Source: Bordetella sp. H567 (GTDB lineage: Bacteria > Pseudomonadota > Gammaproteobacteria > Burkholderiales > Burkholderiaceae_B). Taken from it: a stretch of DNA of 64,000 nt. The first letter of the stretch is position 1. Each line of letters opens with the position of its first letter. The notes under the pieces were generated by a model. The model did not search any database and was not told where the DNA came from. It saw nothing but the letters and a program-made list of their open reading frames with translations. Shown here one piece after another: positions 56,180 through 64,000 of the stretch. The translations under genes were made by a program, and so were the position numbers. The stretch spans positions 3,174,084 to 3,238,083 of the forward strand of contig NZ_CP012334.1 in assembly GCF_001704295.1 (NCBI RefSeq), read 5' to 3'.

Positions 56180-56925
56180 AAAGGCTCCGCCCACGAACGC
56201 ACTTCCGCCAGCCTGCCCTGGTGCGTCAGGTCGAGCCGCAAGGGGGTGATCGATACCGCGCCGTCGGCCACCGCATGGAAATCCGTGTCCGGGCCGGCGT
56301 CGGCGGCCAGCCCTGCCGGGCCGATCCAGTACACCGTGTCGCCGTAGGGCGTGGTCGTCCGCACGACCGGTTCGGAGGGATGGCGCTTGCCCAGCCGCGT
56401 CACCCGCATGCCCTGCATGGTGGGCAAGGGCCGGTTGGGGATATTCACATTCAACAGCACGGGCGCGGGCAGAGGCCGCTCGATCTGGTGTTCCACCACG
56501 CGGCGCGCCATCGCGGCGGCGGCATCCAGGTGCGCCCACCCCTTTTCATGCAGGGAGAACGCGATGGAGGGAATACCGAACAGATAGCCTTCGATCGCGG
56601 CGGCGACCGTGCCGGAATACAGGGTGTCGTCGCCCATGTTGGCGCCATTGTTGATGCCGGAGACGACCAGGTCGGGACGACCGTCCACCAGGCCGCCGGT
56701 AAGCGCGACGTGGACGCAATCGGAAGGCGTGCCGTTCACATAGAGAAAGCCATTGGCGGCTTCGCGCACGGACAACGGCCGGCTCAAGGTGAGGGAATTG
56801 GAGGCACCGCTGTGGTTGACCTCCGGCGCGACCACGGTCAGGTCGCCCAAGCCGCGCAAGGCCTCGACCAGCGCCTGCAGGCCGGGGGCCGAATAACCAT
56901 CATCGTTGGAAACCAGAATCCGCAT
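56164..56925 (-). CDS. surE: 5'/3'-nucleotidase SurE
   Basis: A 253-residue stationary-phase nucleotidase acting on nucleoside monophosphates and short polyphosphate. The metal site NDDGYSAPG gives D8 and D9, the SGASNSLT segment the conserved Ser, and [13 protein letters not shown] the Asn; all are intact. First gene of the surE-pcm-nlpD-exonuclease cluster. No clear ribosome site precedes ATG 56925, but the family N-terminus [10 protein letters not shown] fixes the start. A CATAAT sequence lies about 15 nt upstream on the minus strand. Confidence 0.96.
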   Translation of the reverse strand: MRILVSNDDGYSAPGLQALVEALRGLGDLTVVAPEVNHSGASNSLTLSRPLSVREAANGFLYVNGTPSDCVHVALTGGLVDGRPDLVVSGINNGANMGDDTLYSGTVAAAIEGYLFGIPSIAFSLHEKGWAHLDAAAAMARRVVEHQIERPLPAPVLLNVNIPNRPLPTMQGMRVTRLGKRHPSEPVVRTTTPYGDTVYWIGPAGLAADAGPDTDFHAVADGAVSITPLRLDLTHQGRLAEVRSWAEPLCANG

Positions 56926-57117
56926 TCTGCATCGAAAGGAAAATTATGGCGCGGGTCGCGTCGAATTGTACTGTAGGCGGTCGGCGACAGGCGTTTCCCC
57001 GCCGTTGATGGCGCCGCCTTGTGCGCTTGCCGGCGCGCCCGCCGGGGCGCGGAAGCTCGCTGGCGCCCGGCCGCCACGGTAGAATCCGCCGCTGATTCCG
57101 TCCCGGGGAAAGATCCC

Positions 57118-57765
57118 ATGCTGCAAAGCGCCCATCCCATCGTCTTCAACGTCGGCCTTATCCTGCTGGCCTATCTGATCGGCTCGATACCGTTCGCGGT
57201 GGTGGTGAGCCGCCTGATGGGCATGCAGGACCCGCGCACCTACGGCTCCGGCAACCCGGGCGCCACGAACGTTCTGCGTTCCGGCAACAAGACCGCCGCT
57301 GCGCTGACGCTGCTGGGCGACGCCGCCAAGGGCTGGTTCGCGGTGTGGCTGGTCAAGCAGCTTGGCAGCCCGGTCGGCGTGACCTGGAACGTGCTGGCGC
57401 TGTCGGCCGTGGCGGTCTTCCTAGGACACCTGTACCCCGTGTTTTTGAAATTTCGCGGCGGCAAAGGGGTGGCAACGGCGCTGGGCGTACTGTTCGCGAT
57501 ATCGCCCTGGCTGGCGCTGGCCACGGTGGCGACGTGGATCATCATCGCCGTGTTTTTCCGTTATTCGTCGCTGGCAGCTGTGGTCGCCGCGATTTTCGCG
57601 CCGCTGTACTACCTGTTCGGTTCCAAGCTGGCGTGGTACGCCGAGCCGCCTCTGCTGACCGCGATCGTCATCATCAGCATCCTGCTGATCCTGCGCCACC
57701 GCGCGAATATCGGCCGCCTCTTGAACGGAACCGAATCGCGAATCGGGCAGAAGAAAAAAGGCTGA
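57118..57765 (+). CDS. plsY: Acyl-phosphate:glycerol-3-phosphate acyltransferase PlsY
   Basis: A 215-residue inner-membrane enzyme of about five to seven helices that makes lysophosphatidate from acyl-phosphate. The three PlsY motifs are visible: [29 protein letters not shown] and [17 protein letters not shown]. The C-terminus is Lys-rich. ATG 57118 has a GGGGAAAG site. A TAGAAT -10-like box lies about 35 nt upstream. Divergent from surE, convergent with tsaD. Confidence 0.96.
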   Translation: MLQSAHPIVFNVGLILLAYLIGSIPFAVVVSRLMGMQDPRTYGSGNPGATNVLRSGNKTAAALTLLGDAAKGWFAVWLVKQLGSPVGVTWNVLALSAVAVFLGHLYPVFLKFRGGKGVATALGVLFAISPWLALATVATWIIIAVFFRYSSLAAVVAAIFAPLYYLFGSKLAWYAEPPLLTAIVIISILLILRHRANIGRLLNGTESRIGQKKKG

Positions 57766-57773
57766 GGGCAAGG

Positions 57774-57791
57774 CCGCCGGGCGGGTCTTTT
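57774..57791 (+). terminator. Possible terminator after plsY
   Basis: CCGC-CGG-GCGG followed by GTCTTTT lies 9 nt after the plsY stop, in the 27-bp gap before the convergent tsaD end. The stem is short (4 bp). Confidence 0.4.
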
Positions 57792-57792
57792 G

Positions 57793-58836
57793 TCAGGCCG
57801 CCACGGACAGCTCCTCCAGATCCCAGCGCGGCCGCACGGTGAACGCGTGGTCGCTTCGATCCAGCACCGCGAGCCCGGCCTTGATGCGCTCACCCGCGGC
57901 AAACGCGATCATCGCGCCGTTATCGGTGCATAGCGACAGCGGCGGGAAATACGCCTGGGCCTTGAGCCGCGGCAGGGAATCCGCCAGCCGTTCGCGCAGC
58001 GCCTTGTTGGCGCCCACGCCGCCCGCCACCACCAGGCGCCGCAAACCCGTTTCCTTCAGCGCCCGCGCCGCTTTGGCAGCCAGCACGTCCACGATGGCGG
58101 CCTGCGTGGCGGCGGCCAGATCGGCAATCGTGGCGGCGTCCGGGGCGCCACCCGCCTGCGTTATCGCCTTGACCTTCGTCAGCACGGCGGTTTTCAGGCC
58201 GCTGAAGCTGAAATCCAGGTCGCCGCTGTGCAGCATGGGTCGGGGCAGCTCGAAGCGCGCGGGATCGCCCTGCTCCGCCACCTTGGCCAGCGCGGGGCCG
58301 CCCGGATAGCCCAGCCCCAGCAGCTTGGCCGACTTGTCGAAGGCTTCGCCGGCCGCGTCATCCAGGGTTTCGCCCAGCAGCGTATAGCGCCCCACCCCGT
58401 CCACCCGCATCAGCTGGGTATGGCCGCCTGAGACCAGCAGGGCAACGAAAGGGAATTCCGGCCTGGGGTCCGCCAGCATGGGAGACAGCAGGTGTCCCTC
58501 CAGGTGATGCACCGCGATGGCCGGCAGATCGCGCGCCCAGGCAAAAGCCTGCGCCACGCTGGCCCCGACCAGCAGCGCGCCCGCCAGGCCCGGGCCGGCC
58601 GTGTAGGCCACCGCGTCGATGTCCGAGACCGCCAGGCCGGCCTCATGCAGCACCTGCCGGGTCAGCGGGACCACGCGCCGCACGTGATCGCGCGACGCCA
58701 GTTCGGGCACGACGCCGCCGTATTCCTGGTGCATGGCGATCTGCGTATGCAAGGCATGCGCGAGCAGGCCGCGTTCGGTGCACACGGCCGCCACGCCGGT
58801 TTCATCGCAGGAGCTTTCAAAGCCGAGAATGATCAT
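57793..58836 (-). CDS. tsaD: tRNA threonylcarbamoyladenosine synthase subunit TsaD
   Basis: A 347-residue ASKHA-fold protein that transfers threonylcarbamoyl to A37 of ANN-decoding tRNAs, with TsaB/TsaE. It starts [14 protein letters not shown]; metal-binding H111 and H115 sit in [10 protein letters not shown]; the nucleotide-binding VSGGHTQL and [13 protein letters not shown] segments are intact. ATG 58836 gives the exact family N-terminus, and the extension to 58881 is rejected. Divergent from the purine permease gene. Confidence 0.97.
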   Translation of the reverse strand: MIILGFESSCDETGVAAVCTERGLLAHALHTQIAMHQEYGGVVPELASRDHVRRVVPLTRQVLHEAGLAVSDIDAVAYTAGPGLAGALLVGASVAQAFAWARDLPAIAVHHLEGHLLSPMLADPRPEFPFVALLVSGGHTQLMRVDGVGRYTLLGETLDDAAGEAFDKSAKLLGLGYPGGPALAKVAEQGDPARFELPRPMLHSGDLDFSFSGLKTAVLTKVKAITQAGGAPDAATIADLAAATQAAIVDVLAAKAARALKETGLRRLVVAGGVGANKALRERLADSLPRLKAQAYFPPLSLCTDNGAMIAFAAGERIKAGLAVLDRSDHAFTVRPRWDLEELSVAA

Positions 58837-58956
58837 GGGCCCCAGTTTACTGCGCCCGTGCGCGACGCCGCCGCGGACCACGGCCGCGAGGAAGTGTTAT
58901 TTTCGCGCCTTGGCCAATCACGCCCGCGACGACGGGAGACTGCCTGGGAGAGGCGC

Positions 58957-60249
58957 ATGCTGGAACGAGTATTTCGACTGACCGAACACGGGACGACCAC
59001 ACGCGGAGAGATCATCGCGGGGCTGACAACCTTCCTGACGATGTCCTACATCATCTTCGTCAACCCGGACATTCTGTCGACGACCGGCATGGACCGCGAT
59101 GCGGTGTTCGTGGCCACCTGCCTGGCGGCGGCGCTCGGCTCGCTGGTCATGGGCCTGTTGGCCAACTGGCCCATCGGCATGGCGCCCGGGATGGGATTGA
59201 ATGCGTTTTTCGCCTTCACCGTGGTCAAGGCCATGGGATATTCCTGGCAGCAGGCGCTGGGCGCCGTCTTCATATCCGGCCTGATTTTCCTGCTGCTGAC
59301 GATCACGGGCATACGCGGGTGGCTGATCAAGGGCATTCCGCAATCGCTGCGCAGCGCGATCGCCGCGGGCATCGGCCTGTTCCTGGCCATCATCGCGCTG
59401 TCCAATGCAGGCATCGTCGTGGCGAACCCGGCCACCAAGGTCAGCCTGGGGGACCTTCGCACGCACGGGCCGCTGTTCGCGGTGCTGGGGTTTTTCATCA
59501 TCGCGGCGCTGGACGCGCTGCGCGTGCGCGGTGCCATCCTGATCGGCATCCTGGCCGTCACCGTGCTGTCGATGCTGCTGGGCTACAACAGCTTCCATGG
59601 CTTGTTCTCTTCGCCGCCCAGCCTGGCGCCGACCTTCCTTCAGCTTGATATCGCAGGCGCCCTGCACAGCGGCTTTTTTCACGTGATCCTGGTGTTCGTG
59701 CTGGTGGAAGTGTTCGACGCCACCGGTACGCTGATCGGCGTGGCCAAGCGTGCCGGCCTTATCCCGGAGGGCAAGCCCAACAACCTGGGCCGCGCCCTGT
59801 TCGCGGATAGCGCGGCCATCGTGGCCGGCTCCGCCCTGGGCACCAGCAGTACCACCGCCTACGTCGAAAGCGCGTCCGGCGTGCAGGCCGGCGGACGCAC
59901 GGGCCTGACCGCCGTCGTGGTGGCGCTGCTCTTCCTTGCCGCGCTGTTCATCTCGCCGCTGGCCGGTTCGGTACCCGCCTATGCGACCGCCCCCGCCCTG
60001 CTCTACGTGGCCGGCCTGATGATGCGCGAATTGATCGAGGTCGACTGGAACGACGTTTCCGAGGCCACGCCCGCCGCACTCACGGCGCTGGTCATGCCCT
60101 TCACCTATTCCGTCGCCAACGGCCTGGCCTTCGGGTTCATCAGCTACGTCGTCCTGAAGACGCTGACGGGCAAGGCGCGCGACGTGCATGCCGCGACATG
60201 GCTGGTGGCCGCGCTGTTCGTGATCCGCTTCGCGTTTTTCGCCGGTTGA
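58957..60249 (+). CDS. NCS2-family purine permease (adenine or guanine/hypoxanthine type)
   Basis: A 430-residue proton symporter with about 12-14 helices. The AzgA-like subgroup pattern is clear: GEIIAGLTTFLTMSYIIFVNP at the start, APGMGLNAFFAFTVV, LVEVFDATGTLIGVA and SALGTSSTTAYVESASGV, the last two holding the substrate-site Asp and Thr/Ser. It imports adenine, guanine or hypoxanthine; which one is not determined. The ATG at 58957 lies 7 nt after a GGGAGAGG site. The gene stands between divergent tsaD and the queE-queD pair. Confidence 0.93.
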   Translation: MLERVFRLTEHGTTTRGEIIAGLTTFLTMSYIIFVNPDILSTTGMDRDAVFVATCLAAALGSLVMGLLANWPIGMAPGMGLNAFFAFTVVKAMGYSWQQALGAVFISGLIFLLLTITGIRGWLIKGIPQSLRSAIAAGIGLFLAIIALSNAGIVVANPATKVSLGDLRTHGPLFAVLGFFIIAALDALRVRGAILIGILAVTVLSMLLGYNSFHGLFSSPPSLAPTFLQLDIAGALHSGFFHVILVFVLVEVFDATGTLIGVAKRAGLIPEGKPNNLGRALFADSAAIVAGSALGTSSTTAYVESASGVQAGGRTGLTAVVVALLFLAALFISPLAGSVPAYATAPALLYVAGLMMRELIEVDWNDVSEATPAALTALVMPFTYSVANGLAFGFISYVVLKTLTGKARDVHAATWLVAALFVIRFAFFAG

Positions 60250-60292
60250 GCCGAGGGCACGGAGCAGAACGGCAAGGGAAAACCCTGGCGGG

Positions 60293-60298
60293 GTAAAA
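60293..60298 (+). promoter_or_regulatory. Candidate -10 box of queE-queD
   Basis: TAAAAT lies 41 nt before the queE ATG, in the gap after the permease gene. The -35 region is not convincing. No preQ1 riboswitch-like structure was recognised in the short leader. Confidence 0.4.
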
Positions 60299-60339
60299 TG
60301 TCGTGTTTTAGAGACTCGCTGCTGGCTTTTCAGACCCGT

Positions 60340-60972
60340 ATGACCTACGCCGCCAAGGAAATTTTCAAAACCCTGCAGGGCGAAGGGGCGCAGGCAGGGC
60401 GTGCCGCGGTGTTTTGCCGCTTTGCCGGCTGCAATCTGTGGTCGGGCCGCGAAAGCGACCGCGCGACCGCCGCCTGTACCTTCTGCGATACCGACTTCGT
60501 CGGGACCGACGGCCCGGGCGGCGGCAAGTTCGCCACCGCCGACCGCTTGGCCGATGCGCTTGCCGCCGAATGGGGCCCCGATACCGCGGGCCGCTACGTG
60601 GTGTTCACGGGCGGCGAACCGCTGCTGCAGCTCGATCGCGCCTTGATCGACGCCGTGCATGCGCGCGGCTTCACCATCGCCATCGAAACCAACGGCACCA
60701 TCGAACCGCCGCCGGGCATCGATTGGATTTGCGTCAGCCCCAAGGGCAAGGCGCCGGTCGTCGTGCGCGCCGGGAATGAATTGAAGCTGGTCTACCCGCA
60801 GGCCGATGCCCGGCCCGAGGCCTTCGCCGGCCTGCGCTTCGATCACTTTTTCCTGCAACCCATGGACGGGCCGGCGCGCGCGGCCCATACGCAAGCCATC
60901 GTCGAATACTGCATGGCTCACCCGCAATGGCGGCTGAGCCTGCAAACCCATAAATACATAGGCATTCCATGA
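60340..60972 (+). CDS. queE: 7-carboxy-7-deazaguanine synthase QueE
   Basis: A 210-residue radical-SAM enzyme in queuosine synthesis that converts carboxytetrahydropterin to 7-carboxy-7-deazaguanine. The cluster Cys are C31, C46 and C49, the CX14CX2C spacing of the longer QueE subtype, with FTGGEPLLQ as the SAM-binding GGE motif and HKYIGIP at the C-terminus. ATG 60340 gives the family start KEIFKTLQGEG. Its stop overlaps queD by 4 nt (ATGA). Confidence 0.95.
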   Translation: MTYAAKEIFKTLQGEGAQAGRAAVFCRFAGCNLWSGRESDRATAACTFCDTDFVGTDGPGGGKFATADRLADALAAEWGPDTAGRYVVFTGGEPLLQLDRALIDAVHARGFTIAIETNGTIEPPPGIDWICVSPKGKAPVVVRAGNELKLVYPQADARPEAFAGLRFDHFFLQPMDGPARAAHTQAIVEYCMAHPQWRLSLQTHKYIGIP

Positions 60973-61442
60973 GCAGCCCTACCCGCGCGCAGCCGGGCAC
61001 GATTTCCGTCACACGCAGGCTGGAATTCGACGCCGGCCACCGTATTCCCGACCATCGCAGCCAGTGCAGCAACATGCACGGGCATCGCTACGTGCTGGAA
61101 GTCACGCTGGAAGGCCAGGTCATCGATGCGCCGGGCGCCTCGGACAACGGCATGGTGATGGACTTCTCGGACATCAAGGCCATCGCCAACGAACACCTGG
61201 TGGATCTGTGGGATCACGCCTTCCTGGTGTACTCGGGCGACAGCGCCGTGCGCGGCTTCCTGGAAAGTCTGCCCGGCCACAAGACCGTGGTGCTGGACCG
61301 CATCCCCACCGTGGAAAACCTGGCCCGCATCGCTTTCGACGTGCTGCGTCCGCACTATCACCGCCAATTTGGCGGCGAGCTGCGGCTGGCACGCGTGCGC
61401 CTGTACGAAACGCCCAACTGCTGGGCGGATTGCGAGGGCTGA
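60969..61442 (+). CDS. queD: 6-carboxytetrahydropterin synthase QueD
   Basis: A 157-residue T-fold enzyme that makes 6-carboxytetrahydropterin from dihydroneopterin triphosphate, one step before QueE. Zinc-binding H24, H37 and H39 (AGH and MHGH) and the nucleophile C33 are present, as is the YETPNCWADC C-terminus with the substrate-binding Glu. Translationally coupled to queE. No queC or queF is adjacent. Confidence 0.95.
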   Translation: MSSPTRAQPGTISVTRRLEFDAGHRIPDHRSQCSNMHGHRYVLEVTLEGQVIDAPGASDNGMVMDFSDIKAIANEHLVDLWDHAFLVYSGDSAVRGFLESLPGHKTVVLDRIPTVENLARIAFDVLRPHYHRQFGGELRLARVRLYETPNCWADCEG

Positions 61443-61474
61443 CCCCGACGTTGCAGCGCGGGTTGGCAGCCCCG

Positions 61475-61505
61475 CGGCGGCCGGGGCCTGCTGGCCCGGC
61501 CGCCG
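61475..61505. terminator. Bidirectional hairpin between convergent queD and HTH genes
   Basis: An 11-bp perfect stem CGGCGGCCGGG/CCCGGCCGCCG (61475-61485 with 61495-61505) with a 9-nt loop ends at the base before the HTH-gene stop. It is very stable but lacks a T-run. Confidence 0.6.
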
Positions 61506-61721
61506 TCAGGCCTCGTCGGCTTCGCGGTATTCCAGCAGATCGCCCGGCTGACATTCCAGCGCGCGGCAGATCGCCTCCAGGGTGTCGAAACGCACGCCCT
61601 TGACCTTGCCGGACTTGAGCAGGGACAGGTTCTGTTCCGTGATCCCGACGATGGCCGCCAGGTCTTTCGATTTCATCTTGCGCTTGCTCAGCATGACGTC
61701 GAGCGTAACGACGATGGGCAT
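61506..61721 (-). CDS. Small XRE/YozG-type helix-turn-helix regulator
   Basis: A 71-residue Cro/CI-like DNA-binding protein: MPIVVTLDVMLSKRKMKSK, then HTH DLAAIVGITEQNLSLLKSG, and the tail FDTLEAICRALECQPGDLLEY, which is diagnostic of the YozG/HTH_26 group. I chose ATG 61721 (AGGA site 8-11 nt upstream, family length). An ATG at 61760 that overlaps the upstream stop as TAATG would add 13 residues and would suggest coupling. It is paired with a DUF2975 membrane protein, a common combination; the regulator probably controls the pair. Confidence 0.9.
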   Translation of the reverse strand: MPIVVTLDVMLSKRKMKSKDLAAIVGITEQNLSLLKSGKVKGVRFDTLEAICRALECQPGDLLEYREADEA

Positions 61722-61759
61722 TCCGGATCCTGTCGCAATGAAAATGTCGGGCGAGCCCA

Positions 61760-62353
61760 TTACACGAACTGCTGGTTTTCCTGATAGACCTCGCAGGCGC
61801 GCTGCAGGATCTTGCCGATCACCGCGATGCACGCCGCGACGAACAGCGACACCAGGGCCGGCGTATCCAGGGACATGACGACCATGCGGTGGCCGGGCTC
61901 GGCCCGCAGCGTCAGCCATAGGCTGAGAATCGGTTCGGCCAGGAATTCCGCCAGGACCCACCAGGCGATCGAACGGCCCACGGTGGCCAGATTGCGCGCG
62001 GCCTCCATCGAAAAATACGCCCCGTCGGCATAGGAGCGGAACAGCGCGCGCAAGTGCGTCAGTCCGCGCATCAGGACAAGGAGCGGCACGCTGGTAATCA
62101 GGATGGCGCCCGCCGTCTGCCAGGCGGGAAACGCAGTGACGTCGATGGAACGATGGGCCAGCCAGCGCGAACTGAGCCCGAAACTGAAGCCATAGCTGTC
62201 GGAGGCATAAGGGGGGTACAGCCAATTGAGCACGTTCAGCGCAAGCAAGGCGGCCATGACGGCCAGGGTAAGCCCGGCCATGCGGTGGCTGAGACGGGCA
62301 AGACGATCGGGTGACACACTGCGCGCGGCAGCGGCGGGAGTGGAGAGCGGCAT
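61760..62353 (-). CDS. DUF2975-family membrane protein
   Basis: A 197-residue inner-membrane protein with four hydrophobic segments (about 26-46, 80-97, 128-148 and 167-187). The DUF2975 features LRALFRSYADGAYFSMEAARNLATVG between the second and third helices are clear. The function is unknown. It is encoded with a YozG-type HTH gene, the usual companion, which suggests a small regulatory module. It has a well-formed promoter upstream. Confidence 0.88.
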   Translation of the reverse strand: MPLSTPAAAARSVSPDRLARLSHRMAGLTLAVMAALLALNVLNWLYPPYASDSYGFSFGLSSRWLAHRSIDVTAFPAWQTAGAILITSVPLLVLMRGLTHLRALFRSYADGAYFSMEAARNLATVGRSIAWWVLAEFLAEPILSLWLTLRAEPGHRMVVMSLDTPALVSLFVAACIAVIGKILQRACEVYQENQQFV

Positions 62354-62380
62354 AGAAACCTCATGGGGAAAGCGTGGGAC

Positions 62381-62409
62381 ATCATAGCGCGCAAATTATC
62401 GCAAAACAA
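62381..62409 (-). promoter_or_regulatory. Promoter of the DUF2975-HTH operon
   Basis: The minus strand has TTGTTT (62409-62404), 17 nt, TATGAT (62386-62381). The start would lie near 62374, about 20 nt before ATG 62353. The flanking DNA (62395-62440) is strongly AT-rich and holds repeated TTCGAT/GATAAT words that could bind the HTH protein. Confidence 0.6.
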
Positions 62410-62593
62410 TAATTAATGATCCCCGTTCGATAATTTCGATTCAACGCCTATGGGTCGCCCGAAGCCAGATGCTGCGCCCCGAGCGCTGTCCCGTCGGTTC
62501 GTCCCGCCAGCCCTGCCCGCCGGCTCCGTCTCGCTGAATTTGTCTCCCGGACTCGACATGTTGGATCAGGCGCACCGGATAAGGCACGCGGAA

Positions 62594-64000
62594 TCACGCA
62601 ATACGCGCCTGCGTCCCGACGGCTTGTCCGCCCATGGCGGGATCGGAATAGCCGTCGGCGCCCACCTCCATGCGCCCCGCAAAACGGCGGGCATAGCCGG
62701 CATGGCCGTCCAGCCGTAGCGTGAAGTCATACCAGTGATGCGAGGCCGCCAAGGGCCAGCGCCATTCGGCCTGCTGCCCCGCGGGTATCTCGCGCCGCCA
62801 CGTGGCACGATCGAAATAAGCGTTGTCGCCGACCGTCGCCGCCACGGTCGCCTGGGTGTGATTGAGCACAGTCAGCACCAGCGCCCCTTCCCCGGGCGCA
62901 TAGCGCACCCGCGCCATGCACCGGCTTGCGCCGACATGGGAATCCACGGTGCCCACGAAATGGCGATGAAAGCCGTTCGGCCCCAGCACCCAGAGGTCAT
63001 AGCCGCCATCCGCCGCCGTCCACCAGCGGTCCGCCAGCGCCTTGCCCGGCTCTACGGTGTAGCGACGCGGCAACGCGTCCAGGCGGGCGACGTCGTACAC
63101 ATGGAACACCGCGGCACGCTGGCCGGTATTCGAGAAGCGCAATTGCACGACGCGCGCCTGGCTGCCGCCCGCGCGCCCATCATCGCCATGGACTGCATCG
63201 GCAGCGCCTTCATCGCGAGGGAGTACATCGCGCGGGACCGCATCGCAATGGCCTTCATCGCCATGGACTTCATCCACATGCAGCTCATACGGCAGGCCGC
63301 GCGAGCGCCGCGTGCCTTGCGCCTGGACCGGCAGCGCGGGCAGCGGCGGCGCCACGGGCGTGGCCACGCCGGGCAATGACCGGCTGCGCCGGTCCAGCGT
63401 GTCGGTGTCCGGCAACGGGGCCAGCACACTCCCATCGTTGGGCGTGGCGAAGTCGAAGCACGACATCAGGTCACCCGCCACGGCGCGGCGCCACGGACTG
63501 ATGTTGGGTTCCTCCACGCCGAAGCGCCGCGCGATGAAGCGCAGCACCGACGTATGGTCGAAGACTTCGGAATTCACCCAGCCGCCGCGGCTCCACGGCG
63601 AGATCACGTACATGGGCACGCGCGGCCCCATGCCGTAGGGGTGATGGCGATACGGCAGCGTGGCCTCGATGCCGCCCACCGCATCGCCCAGGTAATCGTC
63701 GGTGGTGTCGACCGTGCTGGCGCCCTGCGGATCCCGCGACACCGCCCCGCCTTCCGTGCGGGCATACGACGGCGGCGCGGGCGGCGGCATGTGATCGAAG
63801 AAGCCGTCGTTCTCGTCGAAGTTCAGGATCAGCACCGTGCGGCTCCACACGCGGGGATTGGAGGTCAAGGCCTCCAGCACCTGCGCGGTGAAAGCCGCGC
63901 CCTGGGCCGGGCTGGACGGCTGCGGATGTTCGGACGCCGATGACGGCGCGCAGATCCACGACACCTGTGGCAGACGGTCCGCCATCACGTCGGCCTTCAG
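62594..64000 (-). CDS. Phosphocholine-type phospholipase C, 3' part (gene runs off the window)
   Basis: The frame is open to the window edge, so only the C-terminal 468 residues are seen. The visible part of the phosphoesterase domain (LILNFDENDGFFDHMPPP, then GMGPRVPMYVISPWSRGGWVNSEVFDHTSVLRFI, broken here at loops) holds conserved metal and active-site residues of the AcpA/PLC superfamily. Two C-terminal DUF756-type beta domains follow (FSNTGQRAAVFHVYD; SHHWYDFTLRLDGHAGYARRFAGRMEVG). These enzymes cleave phosphatidylcholine or sphingomyelin after Tat export. An in-frame 15-bp repeat inserts about 35 residues before the first DUF756 domain. Confidence 0.9.
   Translation of the reverse strand: MKADVMADRLPQVSWICAPSSASEHPQPSSPAQGAAFTAQVLEALTSNPRVWSRTVLILNFDENDGFFDHMPPPAPPSYARTEGGAVSRDPQGASTVDTTDDYLGDAVGGIEATLPYRHHPYGMGPRVPMYVISPWSRGGWVNSEVFDHTSVLRFIARRFGVEEPNISPWRRAVAGDLMSCFDFATPNDGSVLAPLPDTDTLDRRSRSLPGVATPVAPPLPALPVQAQGTRRSRGLPYELHVDEVHGDEGHCDAVPRDVLPRDEGAADAVHGDDGRAGGSQARVVQLRFSNTGQRAAVFHVYDVARLDALPRRYTVEPGKALADRWWTAADGGYDLWVLGPNGFHRHFVGTVDSHVGASRCMARVRYAPGEGALVLTVLNHTQATVAATVGDNAYFDRATWRREIPAGQQAEWRWPLAASHHWYDFTLRLDGHAGYARRFAGRMEVGADGYSDPAMGGQAVGTQARIA
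63181..63290. repeat. In-frame 15-bp tandem repeat (about seven degenerate units) inside the phospholipase C gene
   Basis: Seven consecutive 15-nt units start with CATCG or CATCC at 63181, 63196, 63211, 63226, 63241, 63256 and 63271, and a partial unit starts at 63286. On the coding (minus) strand they give a five-residue periodicity of the form D-x-[V/G/L]-x-x (DEVHG, DEGHC, DAVPR, DVLPR, DEGAA, DAVHG). Copy-number change would keep the reading frame. Confidence 0.85.

Noticed and set aside
63181..63290. CRISPR-like appearance of the repeated CATCG units
   Set aside because: The units are contiguous 15-mers with no spacers and lie inside a coding frame; this is a minisatellite.

Overview
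The window is a 64-kb piece of a high-GC (roughly two-thirds G+C by eye) proteobacterial chromosome. Gene content points to a betaproteobacterium of the Burkholderiales, most like Bordetella/Achromobacter (Alcaligenaceae). The indications are a nadE-glnB pair, a surE-pcm-nlpD cluster, homodimeric-type E1 enzymes, many LysR regulators and many ABC importers. This placement comes from family recognition and synteny, not from a search. I see no rRNA, tRNA, CRISPR array, phage or insertion sequence.

Layout. 1-8 kb: a cupin gene behind a palindromic operator/promoter, glutamate dehydrogenase, a five-gene branched-chain-amino-acid-type ABC importer (livKHMGF) and a DUF1445 hydro-lyase, nearly all on the minus strand. 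8-18 kb: a LysR regulator divergent from an EamA exporter, a DUF1059 protein, a berberine-bridge-type flavoenzyme, the ybbA/tesA divergent pair whose start codons overlap, ppiD, a glycerophosphodiesterase and rlmJ. 18-25 kb: a complete MexAB-OprM-type RND efflux operon with its divergent LysR regulator. 25-29 kb: a second-type E1 2-oxoacid dehydrogenase with a divergent Lrp/AsnC regulator (mdeB/mdeR-like arrangement), and an rluF-type pseudouridine synthase.

29.6-36.2 kb is compositionally different (lower GC, less biased codons). It carries a second complete RND efflux operon led by a tiny exported peptide gene and trailed by a DUF2513 gene, and looks like a horizontally acquired insertion between rluF and ubiC. 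36-46 kb: ubiC, yaeQ, and a gamma-glutamyltransferase plus glutathione/dipeptide ABC importer operon (ggt-gsiB-gsiC-gsiD-gsiA) with a divergent LysR gene. 46-52 kb: phhB, glnB, nadE, argH, rlmD and a TorF-type outer-membrane protein. 52-57 kb: a Spy/CpxP-like protein, a PolB-type exonuclease and nlpD-pcm-surE. 57-64 kb: plsY, tsaD, a purine permease, queE-queD, a DUF2975/HTH pair, and the 3' part of a phosphocholine-type phospholipase C that contains an in-frame 15-bp tandem repeat.

Most of the window is ordinary chromosome. The main functional themes are nitrogen and amino-acid economy (gdhA, liv, ggt-gsi, glnB, nadE), multidrug efflux (two full RND systems) and envelope maintenance (ppiD, nlpD, spy-like, plsY). 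The points most worth checking are the island RND operon with its coupled leader peptide, the in-frame minisatellite in the phospholipase, the mdeB-like gene without mdeA, the candidate leaderless transcripts of argH and ubiC, and the tandem promoter repeat of nadE. I did not find a convincing wholly new multi-gene system.
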